DNA from: Nonomuraea helvata
Lineage (GTDB): Bacteria > Actinomycetota > Actinomycetes > Streptosporangiales > Streptosporangiaceae
Assembly: GCF_039535785.1 (NCBI RefSeq)
Contig: NZ_BAAAXV010000005.1
Location: 310,001-374,000 of the forward strand
Length of the DNA stretch: 64,000 nucleotides
Direction of reading: 5' to 3'
The position numbers and the translations under genes were made by a program. Numbering within the stretch: position 1 is the first letter of the stretch; each line of letters starts with the position of its first letter. Under the pieces are notes generated by a model. The model was not told the DNA's origin, made no database searches, and was given only the letters and a program-made list of their open reading frames with translations. Of the stretch, positions 25,356-35,057 are shown piece after piece.

Positions 25356-26165
25356 ATGGGGAATTTTCGAGAAGCGACCGCATTGACCGCTCGAGGCGAC
25401 GGCGAGTTCGAGGCCGTGCTGGACGCCCAGTGGAGCGTCGGCGACCGGCTGCACGGTGGCTACCTCCTGGCCGTGCTCGCCAGGGCCGCGACCGAGAGCG
25501 GGGCGGGCGCGGGCCATCCGCACGTCACGGCCGTCAGCGGCGCCTTCATCGAGCCGCCCGAGCCCGGCGAGGCCCTGGCGCGCGTCGAGACGCTCCGGGT
25601 CGGCAGGAGCGTGGCGCAGGTCAGAGCCGCTCTGGTGCAGGACGGCCGTACGCGCGTCGAGTCGCACATCACACTCGGCCTGCTCGACGACTCTGACCCC
25701 TGGTGGTCGGCGCACGGGCCGGTCGAGCTGCCTCCCGAGGACGAATGCTTCCTGGCCCCGACCGATCCCCCGGGCACGGACCTCACGGTGCCGCTGATGT
25801 CCGTGATCGAGGAGCGCATCGTTCCCGAGCATCTGTCCTTCGCGTTCGGCGCCCCCACCAGGCGCGGCGTCATCGCGAGCTGGCAGCGGCTGGCCGACGG
25901 CTCGGACTGGGACCCGCTGAGCCTGCTGGTGGCGCTCGACCCGGTGCCGCCCGTCTCGTTCGACCTGGGGCTGTCCGGGTGGGTGCCGACGATCCAGCTG
26001 TCGGCGTACATCCGCAGGCTGCCCGCTCCCGGGCCGATCAGGGTGCGGATGTCGGCCACGGACGTCGGGGGCGACCGGATGGACGAGGCGGCCCACATCT
26101 GGGACGACAAGGGGCGACTGGTGGCCCAGTCGACCCAGCTCGCCGCCGTACGGCTCCCCGTTTAG
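25356..26165 (+). CDS. Acyl-CoA thioesterase (TesB-like double hotdog)
   Basis: 269 residues, TesB-like. First hotdog: WSVGDRLHGGYLLAVLARAA (the conserved HGG turn) with TAVSGAFIEPPEPGEALARV; second hotdog: SFDLGLSGWVPTIQLSAYIRR and a final RLVAQSTQLAAVRLPV, with the Asp/Thr/Gln type active-site region in AQSTQL. It hydrolyses acyl-CoA of unknown chain; lipid turnover is likely. GAGAGGAG precedes the ATG. Regulated probably by the divergent TetR protein. Confidence 0.85.
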   Translation: MGNFREATALTARGDGEFEAVLDAQWSVGDRLHGGYLLAVLARAATESGAGAGHPHVTAVSGAFIEPPEPGEALARVETLRVGRSVAQVRAALVQDGRTRVESHITLGLLDDSDPWWSAHGPVELPPEDECFLAPTDPPGTDLTVPLMSVIEERIVPEHLSFAFGAPTRRGVIASWQRLADGSDWDPLSLLVALDPVPPVSFDLGLSGWVPTIQLSAYIRRLPAPGPIRVRMSATDVGGDRMDEAAHIWDDKGRLVAQSTQLAAVRLPV

Positions 26166-26280
26166 CCACGCTCTTCAGGACTCGATCCGGTAACCAGCCG
26201 TCCGATGTGTGGACACGTGTCTCAGTCGCCGGGCAGGTGGCCGTAACATGTGAAGACTCGCTAGCGATGGGAGATGCCCA

Positions 26281-28119
26281 ATGCCCGCCCTCAGGTCACG
26301 TACAGTCACCCACGGCAGGAACATGGCCGGTGCCCGGGCCCTGCTCCGGGCGACCGGCGTAGCCGGGAGCGACTTCGGCAAGCCGATCATCGCGGTGGCC
26401 AACAGCTTCACCCAGTTCGTTCCGGGTCATGTGCATCTCCGGGAAGTCGGCGACGTGGTGTCCGCGGCGATCAGGGAGGCCGGGGCGATCCCGCGGGAGT
26501 TCAACACGATCGCCGTGGACGACGGCATCGCGATGGGCCACGGCGGCATGCTCTACTCGCTGCCGTCGCGCGAGCTGATCGCCGACGCCGTGGAGTACAT
26601 GGTCAACGCCCACTGCGCCGACGCGCTGATCTGCGTGTCCAACTGCGACAAGATCACTCCGGGCATGCTGCTGGCCGCGTTCCGGCTGAACATCCCGACG
26701 ATCTTCGTCTCGGGCGGCCCCATGGAGGCCGGCAAGACGCCCGGCAAGAAGCTCGACCTGATCGACCCGATGATCGCCTCCGCTGACGACTCCGTCTCGG
26801 ACGCCGAGCTACTGGAGCTGGAGGAGAGCGCCTGCCCGACCTGTGGCTCCTGCTCCGGCATGTTCACCGCCAACTCCATGAACTGCCTGACCGAGGCCAT
26901 GGGGCTCGCGCTGCCGGGCAACGGCACGATCCTGGCCACGCATAAGGCGCGCAAGAAGCTGTTCGAGGACGCCGGGCGCCAGCTCGTCGAGATCACCCGC
27001 CGCTACTACGAGGACGGCGACGAGTCGGTGCTGCCGCGCTCTATCGCCACCAGCGACGCGTTCGAGAACGCCATGACGCTCGACGTCGCGATGGGCGGCT
27101 CGACCAACACGATCCTGCACATCCTGGCCGCCGCCCGTGAGGCCGAGGTGGACTTCGGGCTCAAGGAGATCAACGAGATCTCGCGGCGCGTACCGTGCAT
27201 CTGCAAGGTCGCTCCGGCCACGAACAAGTACCACATCGAGGACGTCCACCGCGCCGGCGGCATCCCCGCCATCCTGGGCGAGCTCGACCGGGCCGGGCTG
27301 CTGCACCGCGACGTGCCCACCGTGAACGGCGGCACGCTGGCCGACATGCTGGCCTCCTGGGACGCGAAGTCGCCGACGGTGCTGCCCGAGGCCGTCGAGC
27401 TGTGGCACGCGGCCCCCGGCAACGTCCGCACGGTCAAGGCGTACTCGCAGGACAACCGCTGGGACGACCTCGACCTCGACCGCACGGCCGGATGCATCCG
27501 CGACCGTGAGCACGCCTACACCGCCGACGGCGGTCTGGCCGTCCTCTACGGCAACATCTCGCGTGACGGCGCGGTGGTGAAGACGGCCGGGGTGGACGAG
27601 TCGATCTGGAAGTTCAGCGGCCCCGCGGTGGTGTTCGAGTCGCAGGAGCAGGCGGTCGAGGGCATCCTCGGCGGGCGCGTCAAGGAGGGCGACGTGGTGG
27701 TCATCCGCTACGAGGGCCCCAAGGGCGGCCCCGGCATGCAGGAGATGCTCTACCCGACGTCCTTCCTGAAGGGCAAGGGGCTCGGCAAGGCCTGCGCGCT
27801 CATCACCGACGGCCGCTTCTCCGGCGGCACCTCCGGCCTGTCGATCGGCCACGCCTCCCCCGAGGCGGCCGAGGGCGGGGCGATCGCGCTGGTCGAGGAC
27901 GGCGACATCATCGACATCGACATCCCCAACCGGTCGATGGAGCTGCGGGTGCCCGAGGCCGAGCTGGCCGCGCGGCGCGAGCGGCTCCTGGCGGACCTGG
28001 GCGGATACCGGCCGCGCGACCGCAACCGGCCGGTGAGCGTGGCGCTGCAGGCGTACGCGGCGATGACGACGTCCGCGTCCACCGGCGCCTCGCGCGATCT
28101 GTCCCAGTTGTCGAAGTGA
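26281..28119 (+). CDS. ilvD: Dihydroxy-acid dehydratase
   Basis: 612 residues. Penultimate step of Val/Ile synthesis (2,3-dihydroxy-acid to 2-oxo-acid), Fe-S enzyme. Cluster and metal motifs: [10 protein letters not shown] (first Cys), [20 protein letters not shown] (second Cys), and the C-terminal [19 protein letters not shown] with GGGAG nine bases upstream. The upstream 115 bp hold a GACACGTGTC palindrome (26212-26221) of unknown meaning. A hairpin terminator follows. Confidence 0.97.
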   Translation: MPALRSRTVTHGRNMAGARALLRATGVAGSDFGKPIIAVANSFTQFVPGHVHLREVGDVVSAAIREAGAIPREFNTIAVDDGIAMGHGGMLYSLPSRELIADAVEYMVNAHCADALICVSNCDKITPGMLLAAFRLNIPTIFVSGGPMEAGKTPGKKLDLIDPMIASADDSVSDAELLELEESACPTCGSCSGMFTANSMNCLTEAMGLALPGNGTILATHKARKKLFEDAGRQLVEITRRYYEDGDESVLPRSIATSDAFENAMTLDVAMGGSTNTILHILAAAREAEVDFGLKEINEISRRVPCICKVAPATNKYHIEDVHRAGGIPAILGELDRAGLLHRDVPTVNGGTLADMLASWDAKSPTVLPEAVELWHAAPGNVRTVKAYSQDNRWDDLDLDRTAGCIRDREHAYTADGGLAVLYGNISRDGAVVKTAGVDESIWKFSGPAVVFESQEQAVEGILGGRVKEGDVVVIRYEGPKGGPGMQEMLYPTSFLKGKGLGKACALITDGRFSGGTSGLSIGHASPEAAEGGAIALVEDGDIIDIDIPNRSMELRVPEAELAARRERLLADLGGYRPRDRNRPVSVALQAYAAMTTSASTGASRDLSQLSK

Positions 28120-28129
28120 CTATGGCCTA

Positions 28130-28161
28130 TGCGGCAGGCGATAAGACTGTCACCTGCCGCA
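28130..28161 (+). terminator. Terminator hairpin of ilvD
   Basis: TGCGGCAGG (28130-28138) pairs with CCTGCCGCA (28153-28161), 9 bp with a 14-nt loop, ten bases after the stop. Confidence 0.65.
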
Positions 28162-28204
28162 CAGGCTTTCGAAAAATGTCGGTCGTGGTCCCTATTCTTG
28201 GGGT

Positions 28205-28699
28205 ATGACGACAGTCGTGAAGCACGATACTCGCCCGCTGACGACCGCCGAGATCGCCGCCCTCGCCCTCTCCCTCGCTCACCTCGGAGCGGGCCCCCAG
28301 GCCGTCACCGCACGGCGTGGCCTGCAGCACGCGTTCGAGCACCTGGAGCTCGACGACGACGTCATCGCCACCACGCTCACGACCCTGACGGAGCCGCTGC
28401 CCGTGGAGGTCGCCTCCAGGGCCAGGCTCATGGCCGACGCCATCACCAGCCGCCTCATGATCCGCCTGCACTACCGCGACGCCTCGGGCACCGTCTCCAC
28501 GCGCGACGTCGAGCCGGTGACGTGCCTAGTCCACCGCGAATACTGGTATCTGGTCGGCGTGTGCAGGATGCGCCGGGCGATCAGGGCGTTCAGGTTCGAC
28601 CGGATCATCGCGGTCGAACCCACGCTCACACCGTCCCGCCCGCACCTGGCTGACCGGTTCCTCCCGTTCCAGCGGAGAAAGCGCCCCAGGGCCGCGTAG
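28205..28699 (+). CDS. WYL-domain protein without an HTH
   Basis: 164 residues. The last ~90 residues are a WYL domain: ITSRLMIRLHYRDASGTVSTR, then VTCLVHREYWYLVGVCRMR (the W-Y-L triad as WYLVGV) and FRFDRIIAVEPT. The first ~70 residues (TTAEIAALALSLAHLGAGPQ) are helical but do not contain the usual winged HTH, so it may act as a ligand sensor or co-regulator rather than a DNA binder. WYL domains sense nucleic acid or nucleotide ligands. ATG 28205. Confidence 0.83.
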   Translation: MTTVVKHDTRPLTTAEIAALALSLAHLGAGPQAVTARRGLQHAFEHLELDDDVIATTLTTLTEPLPVEVASRARLMADAITSRLMIRLHYRDASGTVSTRDVEPVTCLVHREYWYLVGVCRMRRAIRAFRFDRIIAVEPTLTPSRPHLADRFLPFQRRKRPRAA

Positions 28700-28765
28700 G
28701 AACTGGCCTCCGCTTGACCAGCCGCGCCCCCGGTCTTTGGGATTGTGAGTGGCAGGCTCCCGCAC

Positions 28766-29638
28766 ATGCGTGTTCGGAGGCTCTCGCTCTCTGTCCTGCT
28801 GGCCGTGGCCGGCTGCGCCGCCCCGTCGATCGCCGTACCGCCCCCGGCCGCTCCCGTCCGGCAGCCGGTCGGCGTCGTCGTCGAGAGCGTGCTGCCCGTT
28901 GCCGCGCGGCGCGCTCTCGACCAGAGCCTGGATCGCTACCTGCGTGACCGTCCCGGCCGCGCGGCGCTGGCCGTCTACGACCGGACGACCGGCACCAGGT
29001 ACGCCTTCCGCGAGCGCACGCCGTTCATGCTGGCCAGCGTGATGAAGGTGGACATCCTGCTGGCGTTCCTCCTCACCAAGCGCGGTGAGCTGAGCGACTA
29101 CGAGCGCGATCTGGCCTCCCGGATGATCCGTGACAGCGACAACGACTGCGCGGGAGAGCTCTACATGACCATCGGCGGCCGGGAGGGGTTCGCCAGGGTC
29201 CTGCGCCGGCTCGGCGTCGAGCACACGGAGCCGGGACCGAGCCTCTACTGGGGAACGACCCTCAGCCGCCCGTCCGACCAGGTGAAGGTGCTGGAGCAGC
29301 TCACCGACCCGAAGGGGCCGCTGCCGGCCCCCGACCGGCGCTACGCGCTGAAGCTCATGTCGTCCGTGCAGCCGTCGCAGGCGTGGGGGGTCAGCGCGGC
29401 CGGAGGCGAGGTGGCGCTCAAGAACGGATGGCTGCCGGCCGACGCGCACGGCGGGCTGTGGACGATCAACAGCGTGGGCCGCCTCGACGTACGCGGGCAC
29501 GAGCTGCTCATCGCGGTGCTGTCGGAGCGCAGCCCGACCATGGAGACGGGTATCGCCACGGTCGAACGGCTGGCCCGGCTGGCCGTGGACGCGTTGACAG
29601 GGCCCGAGGAGACCGTCAGCGCGTCCAAGGTGTTCTAG
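28766..29638 (+). CDS. Class A beta-lactamase-like serine hydrolase, lipoprotein
   Basis: About 290 residues. Signal with lipobox: MRVRRLSLSVLLAVAGC, Cys at ~17, so it is probably an outer-face lipoprotein. Penicillin-recognising motifs: SxxK as SVMK (~92), SDN in DSDNDCAGEL and the KTG-box form KNG in ALKNGWLP. The serine, lysine and SDN are all intact. It may hydrolyse beta-lactams or wall peptides. An alternative GTG start at 28745 adds seven residues. It ends in a CTAG shared with the convergent zinc-ribbon gene. Confidence 0.85.
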   Translation: MRVRRLSLSVLLAVAGCAAPSIAVPPPAAPVRQPVGVVVESVLPVAARRALDQSLDRYLRDRPGRAALAVYDRTTGTRYAFRERTPFMLASVMKVDILLAFLLTKRGELSDYERDLASRMIRDSDNDCAGELYMTIGGREGFARVLRRLGVEHTEPGPSLYWGTTLSRPSDQVKVLEQLTDPKGPLPAPDRRYALKLMSSVQPSQAWGVSAAGGEVALKNGWLPADAHGGLWTINSVGRLDVRGHELLIAVLSERSPTMETGIATVERLARLAVDALTGPEETVSASKVF

Positions 29639-29841
29639 GAGGCGCAGCACCCTCCGCCGCAGCAGCCGCCGCCGCTCGCCTTGGGCGCGGCCGCGCCCCC
29701 CGTCATCGAGACCGTGGAGAGCAGCTTCACCGTGTCGTCGTGCCCCTCGGGGCAGCTCGCCGGGTCGTTGGAGGCCGACATGGGACGGGAGACCTCGAAC
29801 GTGGAGCCGCAGGCGCGGCAGCGGAAGTCGTAACGCGGCAT
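29635..29841 (-). CDS. FmdB-family zinc ribbon protein
   Basis: 68 residues: RCRACGSTFEVSRPM and CPEGHDD form the CxxC...CPxGH zinc ribbon, and the tail GGGCCGGGCCAS adds a Gly-Cys cluster, typical of FmdB regulators. The metal is bound by the ribbon; the tail may bind another metal or be flexible. It is 4 bp from the end of the upstream GNAT gene, so it is in its operon. Confidence 0.88.
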   Translation of the reverse strand: MPRYDFRCRACGSTFEVSRPMSASNDPASCPEGHDDTVKLLSTVSMTGGAAAPKASGGGCCGGGCCAS

Positions 29842-29845
29842 GTGA

Positions 29846-30643
29846 CTAAGAATAGGTCAGGTGCGCGTAGTCGGACACGGGCTCGTAGCCGATCGACTGG
29901 TAGATCGCGTTGCTCGTGGGGTTGTTGAGGTCGGTGAAGAGCACCACCTCGTCGCAGCGCTCCGCCAGACCGACCGCGCTGGCGTGCGCCGTCACCGCGG
30001 AGCCGTAGCCGTTCCTGCGGCACGAAGGCGGCGTGTAGACCGGGCCGATGCGGCAGACCCCGCCGGCCGCCGGGGAGAGCCCGGCCAGCGAGACCGGCGC
30101 CCCGCCCGCCTCCCAGACGAACAGCTCGCGGGCGGCCAGCCGCTGCGCCACCCGGTCGGCCACGTCGGCGTCGGGCATGCGCACCTCGTCACCGAACGCG
30201 TGATACCAGCTCACGAGCAGCGGGAAGTCGGCCGGCACGGCGAGCCTGCCGTGGCCCGGCACGTCGGGCACGTCGAGCGTGCCGAGACGGTAGAGGCGCT
30301 CCGGGACCACCCGCTCGGGCGCGCCCAGCACCCGCTCGGCCTCCGCCGTCAGCTCGACCCGGCCCACCACGGCCGGGAGCGCGCCGCCGAGCGCCCCGAT
30401 GAGCGGCGCGACGGCCTCGACGGGCATGTCGGCGAGCCCGACGGGATGCGGCGGCGTGTGGAAGAACGCGCCCCGCATTTCACCGTCGACCGTCCACCAG
30501 CCGAACCGGGGATCCTTGACGGGCATGCCGGCCCGCAGGTTGGCCAGGACGGTGAGCGCGACCGTGTTACGCACGGGGTCGCCGAGCAGGAACGGCTCGG
30601 CGACCGCGGCGTACTCCTCAACGTCTGAGGTAAAGCTCCACAT
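29846..30643 (-). CDS. GNAT-family N-acetyltransferase
   Basis: 265 residues. The acetyl-CoA core is in the second half: RIGPVYTPPSCRRNGYGSAVTAH (R-R-N-G-Y-G-S form of the Q/RxxGxG/A loop) and VVLFTDLNNPTSNAIYQSIGYEPV (Asn and Tyr motifs). The first half is a degenerate GNAT/FR47-like region. Substrate unknown. Start ATG 30643; in operon with the zinc-ribbon gene. Confidence 0.87.
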   Translation of the reverse strand: MWSFTSDVEEYAAVAEPFLLGDPVRNTVALTVLANLRAGMPVKDPRFGWWTVDGEMRGAFFHTPPHPVGLADMPVEAVAPLIGALGGALPAVVGRVELTAEAERVLGAPERVVPERLYRLGTLDVPDVPGHGRLAVPADFPLLVSWYHAFGDEVRMPDADVADRVAQRLAARELFVWEAGGAPVSLAGLSPAAGGVCRIGPVYTPPSCRRNGYGSAVTAHASAVGLAERCDEVVLFTDLNNPTSNAIYQSIGYEPVSDYAHLTYS

Positions 30644-30689
30644 GCCTGCTCATGGTGTCAGGCAGCGGCCCTCAGCGACAAAGCGGTTT

Positions 30690-31199
30690 TCAGGCCGCGG
30701 CCTCGAGGTAAGGGGCCCATTGCGGATCTCCGGCGAGCGAGGCGCCGATGAGCCTCCAGTGGGCGCCCCTCGGCACCGACGGGTCGAAGCGGAGCGTCCA
30801 GCCCAGCTCCTCGAGGTACTTGTCGGCCTTTCTGTGGTTGCAGGTGGTGCAGGAAGCGACGCAGTTCTCCCAGGTGTGGGTGCCGCCCCTGGACCGCGGG
30901 ATGACGTGGTCGATGGTCTCGGCCCGCTGCCCGCAGTAGGCGCAGCGGTAGTCGTCGCGCCGCATGAGGGCGGCCCGGGTCAGGGGGATGCGGGACCGGT
31001 AGGGAATGCGGACATATCTTCGGAGCCTGATCACCGAGGGGACGTCGAGCGTGCGGCTCGCGGAGCGGAGCACCGCTCCCCTGCCGTCGCGGTGGACGAC
31101 ATCGGCCTTCTCCCGCAGCACGAGCACCACCGCGCGGTGCAGCGAGAGGGTGGTCAGGGGCTCGTAGGTGGCATTGAGCAGCAGGACCTGGCGCATCAT
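30690..31199 (-). CDS. HNH endonuclease
   Basis: 169 residues. An N-terminal ~75-residue domain (LNATYEPLTTLSLHRAVVLV) precedes an HNH nuclease: CAYCGQ, ETIDHVIPRSRGGTHTWENCV (DH then N) and SCTTCNHRK, i.e. two zinc-binding CxxC pairs with the central His. The family is widespread and single-copy in actinomycetes; its true role is unclear. Starts at ATG 31199 or 31196; GGAAGAGG lies a few bases ahead. A 22-bp perfect palindrome lies 32 bp upstream. Confidence 0.87.
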   Translation of the reverse strand: MMRQVLLLNATYEPLTTLSLHRAVVLVLREKADVVHRDGRGAVLRSASRTLDVPSVIRLRRYVRIPYRSRIPLTRAALMRRDDYRCAYCGQRAETIDHVIPRSRGGTHTWENCVASCTTCNHRKADKYLEELGWTLRFDPSVPRGAHWRLIGASLAGDPQWAPYLEAAA

Positions 31200-31230
31200 C
31201 GGGCCTCTTCCTGCTGCGCGCGTATCAAAG

Positions 31231-31252
31231 GGGACATGCCGCGGCATGTCCC
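31231..31252. promoter_or_regulatory. 22-bp perfect palindrome upstream of the HNH gene
   Basis: GGGACATGCCG followed immediately by its exact complement CGGCATGTCCC. It lies in the 281-bp divergent spacer between the HNH gene and prolyl oligopeptidase, 32 bp from the HNH start, so it is best read as a regulator-binding site. As RNA it could also fold into an 11-bp hairpin without a loop, which is less likely. Confidence 0.5.
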
Positions 31253-31480
31253 GGCTGTCGGCCCCTCCTGGGGCACTACTGCTTCCGTCACGTGGACCTC
31301 CGCCGGACGGTCCAGCGGATGGTCACCACGGCACCGTCCTGTCACCAAGTCTGGCGTCTGCAGCGTGGTCCCCGCCACCCCAAAAACCTCTAGCCGGAAT
31401 GGACCAGAGGGACACGCGATACGTTTTATGCCCGCTTCACCAGCGCTTTACGCATGTCCTTTGGCAGTAGGGTTCCGAGC

Positions 31481-33538
31481 ATGAAGCTGGAGCCGTACCC
31501 GACCGCACGCCGCGAAGACACCGTCGACATCCTGCACGACACGCCCGTGCCCGATCCCTATCGATGGCTCGAGGATCCGGACAGTCCAGAGACAAAGGGA
31601 TGGCTGCTCGCGCAGGCCGAGCTGTTCGGCCGGCAGCGCGGGGAGCAGCGGTTCAAGAGCCGCATCGCCGAGCTGCTCAGATCCGGCTCGGTGGGCGCGC
31701 CCGCCTGGCGCGGCGGGCGCCACTTCTTCTCCCGCCGCACGCCCGACCAGGAGCACGCCGTCTACTACGTCGTCGAGCCTGACGGCACCGAGCGCGCGCT
31801 GATCGACCCGATGGCCATCGACCCTTCGGGGCTGACCACGCTGGACGCCGTGCAGCCCGACAAGGAAGGGCGGCTGCTGGCGTACCAGATCTCCGTGGGC
31901 GGCGACGAGGAGTCGATCCTCTACGTGATCGACGTCGCGACCGGCACGCGGATCGAGGGGCCGATCGACCGCTGCCGCTACTCCCCCATCGCCTGGCTGC
32001 CCGGCGGGGAGGCCTTCTACTACGTACGCAGGCTGCCCAGCACCGAGGTGCCGGAGAACGAGACGCAGTTCCACCGCCGGGTCTACCTGCACCGCGTCGG
32101 CACCTCGACCGAGGACGACGTGATGATCTTCGGCGAGGGCCTGAAGATGACCAACTACTACGGCGTCTCCGTCTCGCGTGACGGGCGCTGGCTGCAGGTG
32201 TCGGCGCACGAGGGCACCGCGCCGCGCAACGACATCTGGGTGGCCGACCTGACCGCGTCCCCGCTCGACCGGCCCGAGCTGCGGGTCGTCCAGGAAGGCG
32301 TGGACGCGCAGGTGGGGCTGGTGTTCGGCCGCGACGGCAGGCTCTACGTCCACACCGACCGCGACGCGTCCAGGGGCCGCGTGTGCGTCACCGACCCGAC
32401 GGCGCCCGGCTTCGAGACCTGGCGCGACCTGATCCCCGAGGACCCCGAGGCGGTGCTGAACGACTTCGCGATCCTCGACGACCTGGAGCGGCCGGTCATG
32501 CTGGTCGGCTGGACCCGCCACGCGATCAGCGAGATCACCGTTCACGACCTGGAGACCGGCGAGCGCGTCGGCGAGGTGCCCACGCCGGGGCTCGGCTCCA
32601 TCGGCAGCATCACCGAGCGCCCCGAGGGCGGCTACGAGGCGTGGTTCGGCTACACCGACAACACCACGCCGCCCACCGTCCAGCGCTACGACGCCAGGAC
32701 CGGCGAGACCACGCTCTGGGCCGCCTCCCCGGGCGCGGTCGAGGTGCCCCCCGTGCGCGCCTCGCAGGTCGTCTACCGGTCCAAGGACGGCACCGATGTC
32801 CGCATGCTCGTCATCTCCCCCGCCGACGACACCCCGCGTCCGCGGCCGACCATCCTGTACGGCTACGGCGGCTTCGGCCTGTCGATGACCCCTGGCTACT
32901 CCGCGTCCGTCCTGGCCTGGGTCGAGGCCGGCGGCGTCTACGCCATCGCCAACCTGCGCGGCGGCGGCGAGGAGGGCGAGGACTGGCACCGCGCGGGCAT
33001 GCTCGGCAACAAGCAGAACGTGTTCGACGACTTCCACGCCGCCGCCGAGCACCTCATCGCCACCGGCGTGACCACGCCCGAGCAGCTCGGCATCTCCGGC
33101 GGCTCCAACGGCGGCCTGCTGGTGGGCGCCGCGCTGACACAGCGTCCCGAGCTGTACGCGGCCGTCGTCTGCTCGGCGCCGCTGCTCGACATGGTCAGAT
33201 ATGAGAAGTTCGGGCTCGGCGCCACCTGGAACGTCGAGTACGGCACGGCCGAGGACCCCGAGCAGTTCGGCTGGCTGCTTGGCTACTCGCCCTACCACCA
33301 CGTCAAGGAGGCGGTGTCGTACCCCGCGACGCTCTTCACCGTCTTCCAGTCCGACACGCGCGTGCATCCGCTGCACGCGTGGAAGATGTGTGCGGCGCTG
33401 CAGCACTCCTCGACGGGCGACCGCCCGGTGCTGCTGCGCAACGAGACCGAGGTCGGGCACGGCGCGCGGTCGGTGAGCAGGACGGTCGATCTGTCGGCCG
33501 ACACGCTCACCTTCCTCGCGCGGCACACGGGGCTGTAA
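31481..33538 (+). CDS. Prolyl oligopeptidase (S9A)
   Basis: About 685 residues. N-terminal seven-bladed beta-propeller (to ~410) with [20 protein letters not shown], typical S9A start, and the catalytic domain: nucleophile GGSNGGLL, Asp in [12 protein letters not shown], His in EVGHGA. Cleaves Pro-containing short peptides in the cytosol. No signal peptide. Start ATG 31481 (a frame from 31454 adds nine unlikely residues). An AraC regulator gene follows 10 bp later on the same strand. Confidence 0.93.
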   Translation: MKLEPYPTARREDTVDILHDTPVPDPYRWLEDPDSPETKGWLLAQAELFGRQRGEQRFKSRIAELLRSGSVGAPAWRGGRHFFSRRTPDQEHAVYYVVEPDGTERALIDPMAIDPSGLTTLDAVQPDKEGRLLAYQISVGGDEESILYVIDVATGTRIEGPIDRCRYSPIAWLPGGEAFYYVRRLPSTEVPENETQFHRRVYLHRVGTSTEDDVMIFGEGLKMTNYYGVSVSRDGRWLQVSAHEGTAPRNDIWVADLTASPLDRPELRVVQEGVDAQVGLVFGRDGRLYVHTDRDASRGRVCVTDPTAPGFETWRDLIPEDPEAVLNDFAILDDLERPVMLVGWTRHAISEITVHDLETGERVGEVPTPGLGSIGSITERPEGGYEAWFGYTDNTTPPTVQRYDARTGETTLWAASPGAVEVPPVRASQVVYRSKDGTDVRMLVISPADDTPRPRPTILYGYGGFGLSMTPGYSASVLAWVEAGGVYAIANLRGGGEEGEDWHRAGMLGNKQNVFDDFHAAAEHLIATGVTTPEQLGISGGSNGGLLVGAALTQRPELYAAVVCSAPLLDMVRYEKFGLGATWNVEYGTAEDPEQFGWLLGYSPYHHVKEAVSYPATLFTVFQSDTRVHPLHAWKMCAALQHSSTGDRPVLLRNETEVGHGARSVSRTVDLSADTLTFLARHTGL

Positions 33539-33548
33539 TCTCGGCGGC

Positions 33549-34340
33549 ATGAGCGAGCTGGGGCTGGCCATGGTCGAGGCCGACCCCAGCGCTGCGCTGC
33601 GGCCCTACGTGACGCGGCTGTGCGCGTACCGCGAGCACTACGCGGCCCCCGTCGTCCGCTCGCAGACGGCGATGCCGGGGGCCGTGCTCATCCTCGCGTT
33701 CGGCGCGCCGATGGAGGCGGGCGGGCGGCGGGTCACGTCGTTCACCGGCGGGCTCAGCGACCGCTTCACGGTCACGCGCGCGGTGGGGCCCTGCGAGGGC
33801 GTGGAGGTGATGCTCACGCCGTTCGGGGCCAGGAAGCTGTACGGCGTGCCGATGCGGCATCTGACGAACCTCGTGCTGCCTCTCGACGACCTGCCGGGTC
33901 CGTGGGCCGTCGCGGCGCTGGACCGGCTGGCCTCGACGCCGTCGTGGCGGGAGCGGCTGGCGCTGGTCGACTCCTTGCTGTGCGCGCGGCTCTCGGCCGC
34001 GCCCTCCGTACGGCCCGAGGTGCCGTGGGCATGGGCACGCCTGCTGGAGTCGGGGGGACGCCTGAGCGTGGCGTCGCTGGCGGAGTCGCTCGGCTGGAGT
34101 CGCCGGCATCTCGTCACCCGGTTCCACGACGAGGTCGGGCTGCCGCCCAAGGCCGCGGCGCGGGTGATCAGGTTCGGCCGAGCTCTGCGCCTGCTGCAGT
34201 CGGGCCGGGACATCGCGGCGGTCGCGGCCGAATGCGGCTTCTACGACCAGTCCCACATGAACCGCGAATTCCGGGTGCTGGGCGACACGACGCCAGGTCA
34301 CGTTCGCCCACGACTCTCGGCGACCGGCCCGGCATTCTGA
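33549..34340 (+). CDS. AraC-family transcriptional regulator
   Basis: 263 residues. A ligand-like N-terminal region (AMPGAVLILAFGAPM, ~40-100) and a C-terminal AraC double HTH: GGRLSVASLAESLGWSRRHL, PPKAAARVIRFGRALRLLQSG and IAAVAAECGFYDQSHMNREF. The last segment is the AraC signature with the second HTH. It begins 10 bp after the prolyl oligopeptidase stop, so it may share its transcript. Confidence 0.92.
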   Translation: MSELGLAMVEADPSAALRPYVTRLCAYREHYAAPVVRSQTAMPGAVLILAFGAPMEAGGRRVTSFTGGLSDRFTVTRAVGPCEGVEVMLTPFGARKLYGVPMRHLTNLVLPLDDLPGPWAVAALDRLASTPSWRERLALVDSLLCARLSAAPSVRPEVPWAWARLLESGGRLSVASLAESLGWSRRHLVTRFHDEVGLPPKAAARVIRFGRALRLLQSGRDIAAVAAECGFYDQSHMNREFRVLGDTTPGHVRPRLSATGPAF

Positions 34341-34385
34341 GGCTCTGCGAACCCTTCACGCACTGGCCCGCCGCAGGCGGGGTGC

Positions 34386-34979
34386 TCAGTCGGGGGCCAG
34401 GGACCGCGGGGCGGGGACAGGGAGAGGGTGGGCGGCCTCGGGGCGCAGGCCGTCGAAGACCAGGCCCAGATAGCGCCTCCAGAGCTCGGGGGCCGCGTCG
34501 CCGAGCGGGGCCACCGCCTGGACGACGGCGTTGATCAGCAGCAGGACGTCGTGCCCGGTGACGTCGCCCCGCACGGCCCCCGCGCGCCTGGCCCGCGCCG
34601 TCAGCGACTCGGCGACCGCGGCCAGCCGCTCGCTCGCGGCCCTGACCTGCAGCTCCTCGCGCATTTCCGCGGTGAGCGCCACGCAGAAGGACCGCAGGCG
34701 CACCCCGGCGGCCATGAAATCCAGCACCGCCTCCCCGGGACCCGCGCTCTCGACCAGTTCCTCGCCCCTGGCCACCAGCGCGTCGAGCTGGTCGCTGAGT
34801 ATCGCGGCCATGAGCTGCTCCTTGGTGGCGAAGTGCCGGAACACCGTGCCCTTGCCGATGCCCGCCCGCGCCGCGATGCGCGCGATCGAGACCTCCATGC
34901 CGTGCTCCGCGAACTCGGCCGCCGCCGCGTCCAGCAGCCGCCGCCTGTTACGCACCGCGTCCGCCCGCATGTTCGCCAC
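34386..34979 (-). CDS. TetR-family transcriptional regulator
   Basis: 197 residues. HTH AAAAEFAEHGMEVSIARIAAR with recognition helix GKGTVFRHFATKEQLM, plus a C-terminal helical ligand domain. Divergent from an MDR-family reductase, with two direct repeats between them; likely a repressor of that reductase gene. Confidence 0.92.
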   Translation of the reverse strand: MANMRADAVRNRRRLLDAAAAEFAEHGMEVSIARIAARAGIGKGTVFRHFATKEQLMAAILSDQLDALVARGEELVESAGPGEAVLDFMAAGVRLRSFCVALTAEMREELQVRAASERLAAVAESLTARARRAGAVRGDVTGHDVLLLINAVVQAVAPLGDAAPELWRRYLGLVFDGLRPEAAHPLPVPAPRSLAPD

Positions 34980-34994
34980 ACCAGTACCCTACCG

Positions 34995-35043
34995 CAACCG
35001 GACCGCACGGTCATATTATGCTTAACCTGACCAACCGGTCCGC
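34995..35043. promoter_or_regulatory. TetR-type operator repeats upstream of the oxidoreductase
   Basis: CAACCGGACCGC (34995-35006) and CAACCGGTCCGC (35032-35043) are direct repeats with one difference, 37 bp apart; the second forms GACCAACCGGTC with its upstream bases, with GACC/GGTC arms. They lie between divergent TetR and oxidoreductase starts, the second 15 bp before the latter's GTG, just ahead of its ribosome binding site. Confidence 0.5.
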
Positions 35044-35057
35044 TTATTGGAGGTTCC

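Noticed and set aside
26212-26221. GACACGTGTC before ilvD as an operator
   Set aside because: Only ten bases and no candidate regulator; noted in the ilvD entry only.
31448-33571. 707-codon frame antisense to prolyl oligopeptidase
   Set aside because: Same reason: exact antisense of a well-supported gene.
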